A stretch of DNA of 44,177 nt from Bacteroidales bacterium (GCA_024689525.1 JAILDI010000073.1:1-44177); one strand, 5' to 3'; numbered from the stretch's first letter, positions 1 to 8,087 are shown. Numbers and translations are program-made. Notes: generated by a model from the letters alone, not told the origin.

Positions 1-692
1 ACCTTGGCAAGATGCTCATCGCGGCACGCGACTATGCTCGCGCAAAGGGATTCAAGGGCACATTCCTCATCGAGCCCAAGCCCATGGAGCCCACCAAGCA
101 CCAGTACGACGTGGACACGGAGACCGTCATCGGCTTCCTGCACGCCAACGGCCTGGACAAGGACTTCAAGGTGAACATCGAGGTTAACCACGCCACCCTG
201 GCTGGCCACACCTTCGAGCACGAGCTCACCGTGGCCGTGGACAACGGCTTCCTCGGCTCCATCGACGCAAACCGCGGCGACGCCCAGAACGGCTGGGACA
301 CCGACCAGTTCCCCGTGGACCCCTACGACCTCACCCAGGCAATGATGCAGATCATCCGCAACGGCGGCTTCAAGGACGGCGGCACCAACTTCGACGCAAA
401 GCTGCGCCGCTCTTCCACCGACCCGGAGGACATCTTCATCGCCCACATCAGCGCTATGGACGCAATGGCACACGCGCTGCTCAACGCGGCTGCAGTTCTT
501 GAGGAGAGCCCCATCTGCAAGATGGTGAAGGAACGTTACGCTTCCTTCGACAGCGGCCTGGGCAAGAAGTTCGAGGAAGGCAAAGCCACCCTGGAGGAGA
601 TCTACGACTACGCCAAGAAGAACGGCGCACCCGTGGCCGCCTCCGGCAAGCAGGAGCTCTACGAAACCATCCTGAACCTGTACGCAAAGTAG
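1..692 (+). CDS. xylA: Xylose isomerase, C-terminal part (cut by window edge)
   Basis: Converts D-xylose to D-xylulose in the cytoplasm, the first step of the isomerase route into the pentose phosphate pathway. The reading frame is open from base 3 and gives 229 residues, about half of the usual ~440, so the N-terminal half lies left of the window. Metal-binding and catalytic blocks of the family are visible in order: [11 protein letters not shown] (first Glu ligand), [18 protein letters not shown] (Glu and His ligands), [17 protein letters not shown] (Asp ligands) and GGTNFDAK. The stop codon is one base before the start of xylE, so the two are almost certainly co-transcribed. The ATG at base 12 is an internal methionine, not the start. 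Confidence 0.97.
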   Translation, partial: LGKMLIAARDYARAKGFKGTFLIEPKPMEPTKHQYDVDTETVIGFLHANGLDKDFKVNIEVNHATLAGHTFEHELTVAVDNGFLGSIDANRGDAQNGWDTDQFPVDPYDLTQAMMQIIRNGGFKDGGTNFDAKLRRSSTDPEDIFIAHISAMDAMAHALLNAAAVLEESPICKMVKERYASFDSGLGKKFEEGKATLEEIYDYAKKNGAPVAASGKQELYETILNLYAK

Positions 693-693
693 T

Positions 694-2130
694 ATGAGTG
701 AGTTTAGACAAAAAGGCAGCGCCGGTTATCTCTTCGGGATTGTACTGGTTGCGGTAATCGGCGGCCTTTTGTTCGGATATGATACCGCGGTGATTTCCGG
801 CGCGGAAAAGGGCCTGCAGGCGTTTTTCCAGGGGGCTTCCGATTTCAATTACACGGACGCCACGCACGGATTCACCACTTCCAGCGCGCTTATCGGCTGC
901 ATCATCGGCGCCTTCCTTTCCGGACTGGTGGCCGCAAAGCTGGGCCGTAAGCGTTCGCTGTTCATCGCCGGTATCCTGTTCCTGCTGAGCGCCCTGGGCT
1001 CCTACTACCCGGAGTTCATCTTCTTCGAGAAGGGCGTTCCCACACTCAAGCTGCTGGTCGCCTTCAACCTGTACCGCGTGCTGGGCGGCATTGGCGTGGG
1101 CATGGCATCGGCCCTCTGCCCCATGTACATTGCCGAGGTCTCCCCTGCCAACAAGCGCGGCACCCTGGTTTCCTGGAACCAGTTCGCCATCATCTTCGGC
1201 CAGCTTGTGGTGTACTTCGTGAACTTCCTCATCATCCGCAGCCACGCGTCCGACCCCAATATCGTGGCCTGGACCAACGCCGTCGGCTGGAGGGTGATGT
1301 TCGTTTCGGAAGCGGTTCCCGCCGGCCTGTTCGCCCTGCTTATCCTGCTAGTGCCCGAGACGCCGCGTTACCTTGCCCTTAACGGCAAGGACGACAAAGC
1401 CCTCACCGTCCTGTCCAACATCAACGGCGAGGCCAAGGCGCGCGAGATACTTGCGGAAATCAAGGCGACGGCCGTGGAAAAGACGGAGAAACTCTTCGCC
1501 TACGGCTTCCTGGTGGTGTTCATCGGCTGTATGTTGTCCGTGTTCCAGCAGATCATCGGCATCAATGCCGTGCTGTATTTCGCGCCCAGGATATTTGAGT
1601 CGATGGGCGTAACCAACAACATGCTATTCACGGTTATAATGGGTGTGATAAACATTTCGTTCACGCTGGTTGCCGTGTTCACCGTTGAGAAACTGGGCCG
1701 CAAGCCGCTGCTCATTACCGGTTCGCTGGGAATGGCAGTTGGCGCACTGGGAGTTGCACTAAGTAATGTTTGTGTGCTTCCGGCCTTTGTACCGGTGGTG
1801 AGCATCATGCTCTACAGCGCCTGCTTCATGTTCAGCTGGGGACCCATCTGCTGGGTGTACATCTCGGAAATCTTCCCCAACACCATCCGCAGCCAGGCAA
1901 CGGCCTGGGCCGTGGCCTTCCAGTGGATCTTCAACTTCATCGTGAGCTCCACCTTCGTCCCCATGTACAACATGAAACTCGGGTCGATGGGCGACAGTTT
2001 CGGCCACTTCTTCGCCTATGCTCTCTACGGCGTCATCTGCCTGCTCGCCGCTTTATTCGTATGGCGCCTCGTCCCCGAAACCAAAGGCAAAACCCTCGAA
2101 GACATGACCAAGCTGTGGCGAAAGCAATAG
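694..2130 (+). CDS. xylE: MFS sugar porter, D-xylose:H+ symporter
   Basis: A 478-residue inner-membrane transporter of the MFS sugar-porter family. The N-terminus starts directly with a membrane segment carrying GGLLFGYDTAVISG, typical of the family. Other signatures are LGRKRSL after TM2-3, PETPRYL before the central loop, QQIIGINAVLYFAPRIF in TM7, a second GRKPLL and PETKGKTLEDM at the C-terminus. Length is close to E. coli XylE (about 490). It follows xylA with a one-base gap, which makes xylose the most likely substrate; family membership alone would also allow arabinose, glucose or galactose. No terminator is visible after it; the next gene has its own promoter. Confidence 0.92.
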   Translation: MSEFRQKGSAGYLFGIVLVAVIGGLLFGYDTAVISGAEKGLQAFFQGASDFNYTDATHGFTTSSALIGCIIGAFLSGLVAAKLGRKRSLFIAGILFLLSALGSYYPEFIFFEKGVPTLKLLVAFNLYRVLGGIGVGMASALCPMYIAEVSPANKRGTLVSWNQFAIIFGQLVVYFVNFLIIRSHASDPNIVAWTNAVGWRVMFVSEAVPAGLFALLILLVPETPRYLALNGKDDKALTVLSNINGEAKAREILAEIKATAVEKTEKLFAYGFLVVFIGCMLSVFQQIIGINAVLYFAPRIFESMGVTNNMLFTVIMGVINISFTLVAVFTVEKLGRKPLLITGSLGMAVGALGVALSNVCVLPAFVPVVSIMLYSACFMFSWGPICWVYISEIFPNTIRSQATAWAVAFQWIFNFIVSSTFVPMYNMKLGSMGDSFGHFFAYALYGVICLLAALFVWRLVPETKGKTLEDMTKLWRKQ

Positions 2131-2136
2131 ATTTAT

Positions 2137-2144
2137 TATCTTTG
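2137..2144 (+). promoter_or_regulatory. Bacteroidota -7 box TAtcTTTG
   Basis: TATCTTTG matches the Bacteroidota -7 consensus TAnnTTTG and is followed by C, as is common. It lies just after the xylE stop and about 22 bases before the ATG of the DUF1295 gene, so that gene probably has its own start of transcription. No clear -33 TTG is seen at the expected distance. Confidence 0.6.
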
Positions 2145-2166
2145 CATACCTAAAACGCTAAGTTTG

Positions 2167-3108
2167 ATGAAGATGAACATTCCGTTGATGGGGGCGCTTA
2201 TTGCGCTTTCCATCATTGTGTGCCCTGTGCTGTATTTCACTGTGGGGCCGGCGCTGGACGCCACTCAACTAGAGACGCTGAAGATACTCCTGATTATTGC
2301 AGGGGGTAGTGCTGCGTTTTGTTTCATTGTGGGTGAAGCTACGGGCAACAATTCCCAGATGGACAAGCTGTGGAGCCTGCTGCCAATCGCATACACTTGG
2401 GTAATTGCCGCAAAGGGCGGTATGAGCCCCAGACTTGTGGTAATGGCCGCACTAGCCACACTGTGGGGCATCCGTCTCACATTCAATTTTGCCCGCAAGG
2501 GGGCCTACAGGCTCAAGTTCTGGGAAGGAACGGAGGACTATCGCTGGGCTGTAGTGCGTTCTGGCCCCGCTTTCCGCAAGCGCTGGGCGTGGGCGCTGTT
2601 CGACCTTGGGTTTATCTCCATCTACCAGAACGCCCTGGTGCTCATGACCACCTTCCCTGCCCTGGTTGCTATGCAGTCCAGCGCGCCGTTCGGCTGGGTC
2701 GATGCCATCGCTGCGGCCCTGATGCTTGGCTTCATCATCTGGGAAACGGTGGCCGATGAGCAGCAGTGGGCCTTCCATAGCCGCAAGCATTCTCTTCTTG
2801 CCGATGGGGCAAAACTCGAAGACCTCCCCGCACCGTACAACAAGGGATTCAACACCACGGGTCTGTGGGGCCACAGCCGCCATCCCAACTATTTTGCCGA
2901 GCAGGCGATATGGGTATGCTTCTACATTTTCTCCATCGGAGCCGGAATGGGAATAGCGAACTGGAGCCTGATCGGCGCACTTCTTCTTGTTGTGCTGTTC
3001 CAGGGCAGTTCCGCTCTGGCAGAGGAAATTAGCGGCGGCAAATACCCGGAATACGCCAAGTTTTGCCGAAGCGTTCCGCGTTTTTTCCCTGGCAAACGTT
3101 ACGTGTAA
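2167..3108 (+). CDS. DUF1295 family membrane protein (steroid-5-alpha-reductase-like fold)
   Basis: A 313-residue polytopic membrane protein of the DUF1295 family, related to isoprenylcysteine methyltransferases and steroid 5-alpha-reductases. Several hydrophobic segments run from residue 5 to 275. The family hallmark near the C-terminus is GHSRHPNYFAEQAIWVCFY, followed by a conserved tail ending RSVPRFFPGK. The family is thought to act on lipid-like substrates with NAD(P)H or SAM, but the substrate here is unknown. Start: ATG at 2167; a TTG directly before it is also open. It stands alone between two promoters. I see no functional tie to the xylose genes. Confidence 0.85.
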   Translation: MKMNIPLMGALIALSIIVCPVLYFTVGPALDATQLETLKILLIIAGGSAAFCFIVGEATGNNSQMDKLWSLLPIAYTWVIAAKGGMSPRLVVMAALATLWGIRLTFNFARKGAYRLKFWEGTEDYRWAVVRSGPAFRKRWAWALFDLGFISIYQNALVLMTTFPALVAMQSSAPFGWVDAIAAALMLGFIIWETVADEQQWAFHSRKHSLLADGAKLEDLPAPYNKGFNTTGLWGHSRHPNYFAEQAIWVCFYIFSIGAGMGIANWSLIGALLLVVLFQGSSALAEEISGGKYPEYAKFCRSVPRFFPGKRYV

Positions 3109-3123
3109 TACGTACTTTTTTCT

Positions 3124-3131
3124 TAAATTTG
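3124..3131 (+). promoter_or_regulatory. Bacteroidota -7 box TAaaTTTG
   Basis: TAAATTTG followed by C fits TAnnTTTG and lies 20 bases before the ATG of the Na/Pi cotransporter gene. The TTTTTTC tract upstream is the only AT-rich element near the -33 position. Confidence 0.6.
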
Positions 3132-3151
3132 CAAGGTAACACCTGAATCTT

Positions 3152-4822
3152 ATGCTAATCGTCCTGAAACTCCTGGGCTCAATAGCCCTCCTGATATACG
3201 GCATGAAAGTGATGAGCGAGGCCCTGCAGAAGATGGCCGGCCCGCAGCTGCGTCACCTTCTGGGTGCCATGACCACAAACCGCCTGTCCGGCGTTGCAAC
3301 CGGAGCACTGGTCACGGTGGCCGTTCAGTCATCGGCCGCAACTACGGTGATGACCGTGTCGTTCGTGAACGCGGCGCTGCTCACCCTTGCTCAGGCTATA
3401 TCAGTTATTATGGGAGCCAATATCGGCACAACCATGAGCGCATGGATCATGTCGGCCGGGTTCTCCTTCAACATAGCCAATGTTGTGTGGCCGGTATTTC
3501 TGATTGGCATAATTCTCATCCAGACAGGCAAGTACCGCTATATCGGAGATTTCCTTTTCGGACTCAGCTTCCTGCTGTTCGCCCTGGGCGTGCTCAAGGC
3601 AACAGGGGTGGAGATGGACCTTGCCAGCAAGCCTGCAGTAGTGGCCTTCTTCTCCAGCTTCAAGACCAATTACGGAACCATCCTGCTGTTTCTTCTCATA
3701 GGCACTGTCCTCACCGCCATCGTGCAGAGTTCCGCAGCCCTGATGGCTATCACAATGGTCCTTTGCGCCACCGGAGCCATAACCATTTTCCAGGGCATAG
3801 CACTGGTTATGGGCGAGAATATCGGCACAACGGTTACCGCGAATCTCGCTGCCCTTAGCGCGAATACCCAGGCCCGGCGCACCGCTATGGCGCACCTGCT
3901 GTTCAACGTGTTCGGCGTTATCTGGGTGCTCATCCTGTTCTTCCCCTTCGTGAGGATGGTGTGCGCGGTAGTGGGACTGGATCCCACCGCCACGGAGCAG
4001 GATCCCACCAAGCTTTCCTTCGCCCTGGCTACGTTCCACACCTTCTTCAACGTCATCAACACGCTGGTTCTCATCTGGTTCATCCCTCAGATAGAGAAAC
4101 TGGTATGCTTCATCATCAAGCCCAGGAAGGCCGATGAGGACGACGAATTCAGCCTCAAGTTCATCCGCGGCGGTATCATGAAAACCCCGGAACTCTCCGT
4201 ACTGCAGGCCCAGAAGGAGATTGTGGCCTTTGGCGAGCGCATGCAGCGCCTCTTCGGCTTGGTGACGGACCTCTACAGCACCCAGGACGAGAAAGAATTC
4301 GACAAGCTGTTCGAGCGCATCAAGAAGGGTGAAGACATTTCCGACCGGATGGAAAACGAGATCGGCAAGTATCTGGGCGATATCGGCAAGGCCCACCTTT
4401 CCGACGAGACCAAGCAGACTATCCTTCTGATGATGCGCGAAATCGGGGAGATGGAGTCCATCGGCGACAGCTGCTTCAACCTTGCGCGCATCATGCGCCG
4501 CAAGCGCTCGCACAAGGTGTGGTTCAAAGACAGTCTCAACGACAGCATCCTGAAGATGTATGCCACCGTGGATGAGGCTCTCGCGCAGATGAACCGCGTC
4601 CTGGGCGGCCACAGGGCAGATTTCAGCGTGGAGACATCCTTCGAGATCGAACACCGCATCAATGCCCTCAGGGATTCCCTGAAAGACCAGAACATCTCCA
4701 ACCTGGACGACAAAGTGTACAGCTACGAGCTTGGAACAGTCCTGTCCGACCTTATCGCAGAATGCGAGAAGACCGGAGACTACGTGATGAACGTCGTGGA
4801 AGCCCGTCTGGGCCTCAGCTAG
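3152..4822 (+). CDS. Na/Pi cotransporter family protein with C-terminal PhoU domain
   Basis: A 556-residue inner-membrane protein. The N-terminal ~320 residues hold the duplicated Na/Pi-cotransport unit with the paired QSS motifs VQSSAATTVMTVSFVNA and VQSSAALMAITMVL, each followed by an (M)GxNIGTT block (GANIGTTMSA and GENIGTTVTA). The C-terminal ~200 residues are hydrophilic, helical and PhoU-like, with two repeats around FGERMQRLFGLVTDL and DSILKMYATVDEAL. In the family this arrangement imports phosphate, or has been linked to phosphate or nucleotide signalling. It has its own promoter. Its stop codon lies inside the end of the opposing GNAT gene (8-bp convergent overlap). Confidence 0.92.
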   Translation: MLIVLKLLGSIALLIYGMKVMSEALQKMAGPQLRHLLGAMTTNRLSGVATGALVTVAVQSSAATTVMTVSFVNAALLTLAQAISVIMGANIGTTMSAWIMSAGFSFNIANVVWPVFLIGIILIQTGKYRYIGDFLFGLSFLLFALGVLKATGVEMDLASKPAVVAFFSSFKTNYGTILLFLLIGTVLTAIVQSSAALMAITMVLCATGAITIFQGIALVMGENIGTTVTANLAALSANTQARRTAMAHLLFNVFGVIWVLILFFPFVRMVCAVVGLDPTATEQDPTKLSFALATFHTFFNVINTLVLIWFIPQIEKLVCFIIKPRKADEDDEFSLKFIRGGIMKTPELSVLQAQKEIVAFGERMQRLFGLVTDLYSTQDEKEFDKLFERIKKGEDISDRMENEIGKYLGDIGKAHLSDETKQTILLMMREIGEMESIGDSCFNLARIMRRKRSHKVWFKDSLNDSILKMYATVDEALAQMNRVLGGHRADFSVETSFEIEHRINALRDSLKDQNISNLDDKVYSYELGTVLSDLIAECEKTGDYVMNVVEARLGLS

Positions 4823-5318
4823 GGCCTGAGGAGAGTAGCTGGTAGGCCAGGCGTTCGGAGCCGGAGGCGAGGTAGATGATGCCGCAGTAGCGGAAGCCGT
4901 AGCGGAGGATGCAGTGCTGCATGATGTGGTTGTCGCGGTGCGTGTCTATCCGGATATTGCCGTCCTGCGCGAAACACCAGTCCATAATGGTTCGGAACAC
5001 CCCGTGCACGTGGGGGTAACTGCCGATGCGGTGGACCACATGGTACGGGAGGGTGTCGTCCAGCCATCGGCCTTCAAAAATTCGGGCATAGGTAGGCTCC
5101 GGCGAGGGGATGAAGGCGAAGTAGCCTGCGGGAGAGCCATCATCGGCAAGGACCAAATAGCCATGGCCCAGGTCGATGTCGGAGCGCACCACCTCCCGGG
5201 ACGGATACCCGTCCACCCACTGACCATCGTTGCCGCTCGCGCGCATTATCCCCCGGGCCGCCTCCAGGACGTCCATAATCGCGCCGATATCCGCGCCCGT
5301 TGCCGCCCGTACCGTCAT
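4815..5318 (-). CDS. GNAT family N-acetyltransferase
   Basis: A 167-residue protein of the GNAT fold, cytoplasmic. It opens with TVRAATGADIGAIMDVLEAAR, the usual beta1-alpha1 of the family. It continues with GYLVLADDGSPAGYFAFIP (beta2-3) and PYHVVHRIGSYPHVHGVFRTIMDWCF, where the acetyl-CoA loop should be. It ends RIDTHRDNHIMQHCILRYGFRYCGIIYL, typical of beta5-alpha4 (the D-x-N-x-x-M-x-x-x-L-x-x-x-G-F pattern). The amine substrate cannot be told. Single-gene unit with its own promoter box at 5386-5393; convergent with, and overlapping, the phosphate transporter. Confidence 0.9.
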   Translation of the reverse strand: MTVRAATGADIGAIMDVLEAARGIMRASGNDGQWVDGYPSREVVRSDIDLGHGYLVLADDGSPAGYFAFIPSPEPTYARIFEGRWLDDTLPYHVVHRIGSYPHVHGVFRTIMDWCFAQDGNIRIDTHRDNHIMQHCILRYGFRYCGIIYLASGSERLAYQLLSSGPS

Positions 5319-5385
5319 AACCGTTTACCATTTACCAGAGCTCAGGGATTCCATTTCGACATCTGTCACCTGCGCCCCCTTTTTG

Positions 5386-5393
5386 CAAATTTA
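5386..5393 (-). promoter_or_regulatory. Bacteroidota -7 box TAaaTTTG (minus strand)
   Basis: Read on the minus strand the sequence is TAAATTTG followed by C. It is about 68 bases before the start codon of the acetyltransferase gene, leaving a moderately long 5' untranslated region. Confidence 0.55.
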
Positions 5394-5511
5394 CCAAACT
5401 TTCTGCACTTTCCCGTCCATATTCGTTCAAAACATGTCAAAATCGTTAATAATCATTCTCTTTCGAGTTTCTTTACGATTTTAATAAGTATAGTGAGTCG
5501 GGTTTTCTTTA

Positions 5512-5551
5512 TGTACACCCAGTCGCAGATCCGAACTCGCAGGGCACCTCG
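5512..5551 (-). pseudogene. Decayed fragment of an esterase 3' end
   Basis: The segment aligns with the real esterase at 5778-5818. The first 19 bases on the minus strand are identical (complement of GAACTCGCAGGGCACCTCG). The rest matches with seven substitutions and one single-base gap, by my hand alignment about 33 of 41 columns. In translation both give EVPCEF, the segment just before the catalytic-His region of the intact gene. This looks like a remnant of a tandem paralogue whose remainder was lost or of a local duplication. Confidence 0.6.
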
Positions 5552-5570
5552 AGCCCACCAGCATTTTGGG

Positions 5571-5642
5571 GCCGAAAATGCGGACCGGCAGGGCAAAATG
5601 CCGGGTCGACAAGCAAAAACCGGCCGAAAATGCGGACCGGCA
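5571..5642. repeat. Pair of 20-bp direct repeats with intervening hairpin
   Basis: GCCGAAAATGCGGACCGGCA occurs at 5571-5590 and again, without mismatch, at 5623-5642. Between them CCGGCA (5585-5590) and TGCCGG (5599-5604) form a perfect 6-bp stem around GGGCAAAA. The repeat may belong to a genome-wide intergenic family. Confidence 0.75.
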
Positions 5643-5644
5643 CG

Positions 5645-5671
5645 AAAAAGGGAGGCCCCGAAGAGCCTCCC
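5645..5671 (-). terminator. Rho-independent terminator of the esterase operon
   Basis: Read on the minus strand, GGGAGGC (5671-5665) and GCCTCCC (5656-5650) form a perfect 7-bp GC-rich stem with an 8-base loop containing TTCG, followed at once by TTTTT. It begins about 36 bases after the esterase stop codon. Confidence 0.9.
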
Positions 5672-5706
5672 GAGAGGGTTTGCCACAAACGGCCCACCGC
5701 GCAATG

Positions 5707-6597
5707 CTAGCGGGACGTAAAGTGGGAGGTGGCAAAGGGAAGGGCCTGGGCCAGGGAGACGTGCCAGTAGTCCCAGTTGTGGACGCCGTCGCGGACACGG
5801 AACTCGCAGGGCACCTCGCGGGAGCGCATCGCCCTGTAGAAGTCGACGCTAAGGTCGAAGATGAAGTCGTCATCGCCGCAGTCCACGAACCAGGCGACGG
5901 AGCGTAAAGCCTCTAGCGTGGCGTCATCGGCCTTGAGGACATAGTCGATGGCGGAGTTCTCGCGAACAGCCTCGCACACGTACCAGAAGCAGTCTTTCTC
6001 CTGGTGCTCGGCATTCACTTCATCGGACTTGTTGTCAAGCCAGCCGCTCATTGCATAGCAGCTGGAGAAGAGCTCCGGATGATGCTGGGCATACACTGCC
6101 GATCCGCCGCCGCCCATCGACAGGCCCATCACTGCGCGATAGCCCTTGTCCCCCATGGCGTGATACTTGGCTTCCACGGCGGGCATCAGCTCCTGGAAGA
6201 AGAAGTCCTCGTAGGCCCAGCCGGGCATGTTGAAGTAGCCGTTCCAGGTGTGCTGGATGTCCGGGCCGCCGGCATTGGGCATGACGATGATCATGGGGCA
6301 GGCATCGCCGCTGGCGATAACCGAATCCGCCACTTCCTGCATATTGCCTTTTTCCACCCACGCGGTGTAGGTGTCCGTGAGGCCGTGCAGCAGATACACG
6401 ATGGGGAACGTGCGGCTGGAGATGTCGTACCCGGCAGGGAGATACACATTGTACTGTACCTCTGCGCCGAGAATCTTACTGTCTATGGAGCCGGTTTCCA
6501 CGCGGCCGGCCTCCACTACTGTCCGTGCCGATTTGGGTGCGCACGATGCGGCCGTAATTGCGCCCGCTACTGCCATGATTTTGAGAATTTTATTCAT
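5707..6597 (-). CDS. Exported serine esterase (esterase D / antigen-85-like alpha/beta hydrolase)
   Basis: A 296-residue lipoprotein esterase. The N-terminus MNKILKIMAVAGAITAASC is a signal peptide with an AASC lipobox, so it is expected to be anchored at an outer or inner membrane face. The catalytic Ser is S160 in GLSMGGGGS. The Asp is likely in CGDDDFIFD and the His in DGVHNWDYW, and YLLHGLTDTYTAWVEKGNM supplies the oxyanion region. The fold is shared by feruloyl/acetyl esterases and S-formylglutathione hydrolases; export and the nearby glycan genes suggest it removes ester groups from plant polysaccharide. Its ATG overlaps the end of the upstream gene by 8 bp, so it is co-translated. Confidence 0.88.
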   Translation of the reverse strand: MNKILKIMAVAGAITAASCAPKSARTVVEAGRVETGSIDSKILGAEVQYNVYLPAGYDISSRTFPIVYLLHGLTDTYTAWVEKGNMQEVADSVIASGDACPMIIVMPNAGGPDIQHTWNGYFNMPGWAYEDFFFQELMPAVEAKYHAMGDKGYRAVMGLSMGGGGSAVYAQHHPELFSSCYAMSGWLDNKSDEVNAEHQEKDCFWYVCEAVRENSAIDYVLKADDATLEALRSVAWFVDCGDDDFIFDLSVDFYRAMRSREVPCEFRVRDGVHNWDYWHVSLAQALPFATSHFTSR

Positions 6598-7081
6598 AAG
6601 GTACGTATTCGATTATGTCGGCCTCGGTCACATTATCCGTGAGGCCGTGAAGGTATGCATTGATAGCTTCGATGGCGCCCTGGATTTTGGCCGATGGCTG
6701 ATTGTTGCTGCCGCTTGAATATATGCTGCCCTGCTCGTAGGTGATCTTGAGGTTCCACATATGGCCGTCCTTCACGTACGGAGGATTGGGATACATCTCC
6801 CTGATGTTCCACATCCGGGCGCTGCGAACATAGCCGTCGATAACCGCAAGGGCATCGTCCGGCGCCTTGATAACCTTGAGGATACGCTCGTAATGCGTAT
6901 ACTTGAGGATGAGCGTGCCTTCCGGGTTGCGTTCCAGCTTGTAGTACTCCTCCGGATCCGACCTCATCCCGTGGCGGGCATACTCATAGCCCTGTATCTC
7001 GCCCTCCACGCGCTGCTTCCTGCAAGCCCAGGTCACAGGCAGGCAAAGGCCGAAGGCCAGCATTAAAACAACTACTTTCAT
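6590..7081 (-). CDS. Small lipoprotein of unknown function
   Basis: 163 residues. The N-terminus MKVVVLMLAFGLCLPVTWAC ends in a cysteine at residue 20 that fits a lipobox, so it is probably a lipoprotein. The mature part is a compact alpha/beta domain with no family I recognise; it holds GYEYARHGMRSDPEEYYKLERN and a C-terminal helix IQGAIEAINAYLHGLTDN. Its ATG follows the stop codon of the upstream gene directly (TAA then ATG), and it overlaps the esterase start by 8 bp. The three genes therefore form one translationally linked unit, which suggests a shared envelope role. Confidence 0.8.
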   Translation of the reverse strand: MKVVVLMLAFGLCLPVTWACRKQRVEGEIQGYEYARHGMRSDPEEYYKLERNPEGTLILKYTHYERILKVIKAPDDALAVIDGYVRSARMWNIREMYPNPPYVKDGHMWNLKITYEQGSIYSSGSNNQPSAKIQGAIEAINAYLHGLTDNVTEADIIEYVPYE

Positions 7082-7987
7082 TTACAGACTGTCGATTGCA
7101 GAAAGGAATATATCGCGGGCTTCCTTCTCGTTCTCGTCGTCGCTGCCGGTGATGAAGGCGGTGAACTGATAGTCGCCGTGGATGATGCTGAGCACCTCGC
7201 CGGTGAAATCGTGGCCGTACTGAATACCCTTGACGGCGATGATGGCCATCTTGGTGTCATCGTAGAAGGTCATATCCGACTTCCAGGAAATCTTATAATC
7301 GCTGTCGATATAGTTGTCGTAGTACTTCTGGCATTCGTTCCTGAGAAAATTCTCGAGCTTGCTACTGGAAAGGCTTGCAAAATCGTCGGCATCGATCTTC
7401 TCTATCTCCATATAGACGGAGTTGGGGACGATATCTTCGTGCTGGAGATAGAGGTGAACGCCGTATTGGGTATCGCTGGTGCTGAGTTCGTAGGTTTTGG
7501 GATACCTCACGGTAACATCCTTGTACGTGTACGTGAGCATCGGGCTCACAGGAGCTTCATCCCCGGCAAGGATGGCGTCGTACAGGTCGTTCATGGTGTC
7601 CATGGAGTAGATCTGGTTCTTGATGCGTGCCAGGGACTTGGTGTCCGTCTCCCCTTCCGCCATTGTGTAAAGGACGTCGATGAAATTGGCCAGCTGAACC
7701 TTCTCGGATGCGGTGAAGACGTGTTTGCCATACGCTTCGAACAGATCCACGATCTCCCCTACGGCATCGTCTGCCAGCTGGTCCAGGGCTGCAAGCTTGG
7801 ACTGGTTCTGGTCGTTGGGTTCAAGATCGGTGCTCAGATAGTTGAGTACGAAGAAACGGTTGAACAGGGAAATGAACTGTTCCACGGGGCCCTTGCCCGG
7901 CGAGGGCATAAAGTTGCCGGCACTGGCGGGAACTGCGGCGACGGCCACAAGCACAGCCGCCATAAGGGTGATAAAGAACTTTTTCAT
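7082..7987 (-). CDS. Secreted protein of unknown function, first gene of esterase operon
   Basis: 301 residues from the ATG at 7987, which places a classical signal peptide (MKKFFITLMAAVLVAVAAVPASAG, cut near ASA-G) at the N-terminus; the open frame extends 13 codons further upstream but that part lacks export features. The mature protein has a helical first half (residues 30-150, rich in Leu, Asp and Ala). The second half is beta-rich (about 165-290), with TYTYKDVTVRYPKTYELST and a final helix SDDENEKEARDIFLSAI that recalls small lipid- or PsbP-like beta-sheet domains, but I cannot assign a family. It leads the three-gene operon. Confidence 0.8.
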   Translation of the reverse strand: MKKFFITLMAAVLVAVAAVPASAGNFMPSPGKGPVEQFISLFNRFFVLNYLSTDLEPNDQNQSKLAALDQLADDAVGEIVDLFEAYGKHVFTASEKVQLANFIDVLYTMAEGETDTKSLARIKNQIYSMDTMNDLYDAILAGDEAPVSPMLTYTYKDVTVRYPKTYELSTSDTQYGVHLYLQHEDIVPNSVYMEIEKIDADDFASLSSSKLENFLRNECQKYYDNYIDSDYKISWKSDMTFYDDTKMAIIAVKGIQYGHDFTGEVLSIIHGDYQFTAFITGSDDENEKEARDIFLSAIDSL

Positions 7988-7997
7988 ATCGGTGTGA

Positions 7998-8027
7998 TTT
8001 GATTGTTTCACGCGTGCAACATACAAA
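7998..8027. promoter_or_regulatory. 30-bp near-perfect palindrome, candidate operator
   Basis: Twelve of fifteen base pairs are symmetric around a central CACGCGTG: TTTG..TGTT.CACG and CGTG.AACA..CAAA. It begins 10 bases upstream of the operon's start codon and overlaps the likely minus-strand -7 region (TATGTTGC). That is where a dimeric repressor would block transcription. The plus-strand promoter of the divergent gene is only 17 bases away. Confidence 0.55.
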
Positions 8028-8043
8028 TTAACTACTTTTTTTG

Positions 8044-8051
8044 TATTTTTG
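8044..8051 (+). promoter_or_regulatory. Bacteroidota -7 box TAttTTTG
   Basis: TATTTTTG followed by CAACATA, 36 bases before the ATG of the lipoprotein gene at 8088. The whole divergent spacer is about 100 bp. Confidence 0.65.
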
Positions 8052-8087
8052 CAACATATGAGCGCTTATAACTAATAGAACCATAAT

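Larger units (their letters stand above)
5319..5706. other. 388-bp intergenic region with fossil gene fragment, repeats and terminator
   Basis: No convincing gene lies here. From left to right it holds the acetyltransferase promoter, an AT-rich stretch (about 5440-5515), a decayed copy of the 3' end of the neighbouring esterase gene (5512-5551), two identical 20-bp direct repeats (5571-5590 and 5623-5642) with a CCGGCA/TGCCGG hairpin between them, and the esterase terminator (5645-5671). The short open frames seen here have no family features. Confidence 0.7.

Noticed and set aside
3401..4654. Open frame antisense to the Na/Pi transporter (417 codons)
   Set aside because: His/Glu/Gly-rich translation of the opposite strand of a well-supported gene; no domain seen.
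5453..5704. Short minus-strand frames in the spacer after the esterase
   Set aside because: Their translation reflects direct repeats, the terminator and a gene fossil; no start signal or family pattern.
8004..8021. parS-like sequence TGTTTCACGCGTGCAACA
   Set aside because: It resembles parS (TGTTnCACGTGnAACA) but has two extra central bases and lies in a promoter about 15 kb from parAB. I treat it as part of an operator-like palindrome instead.
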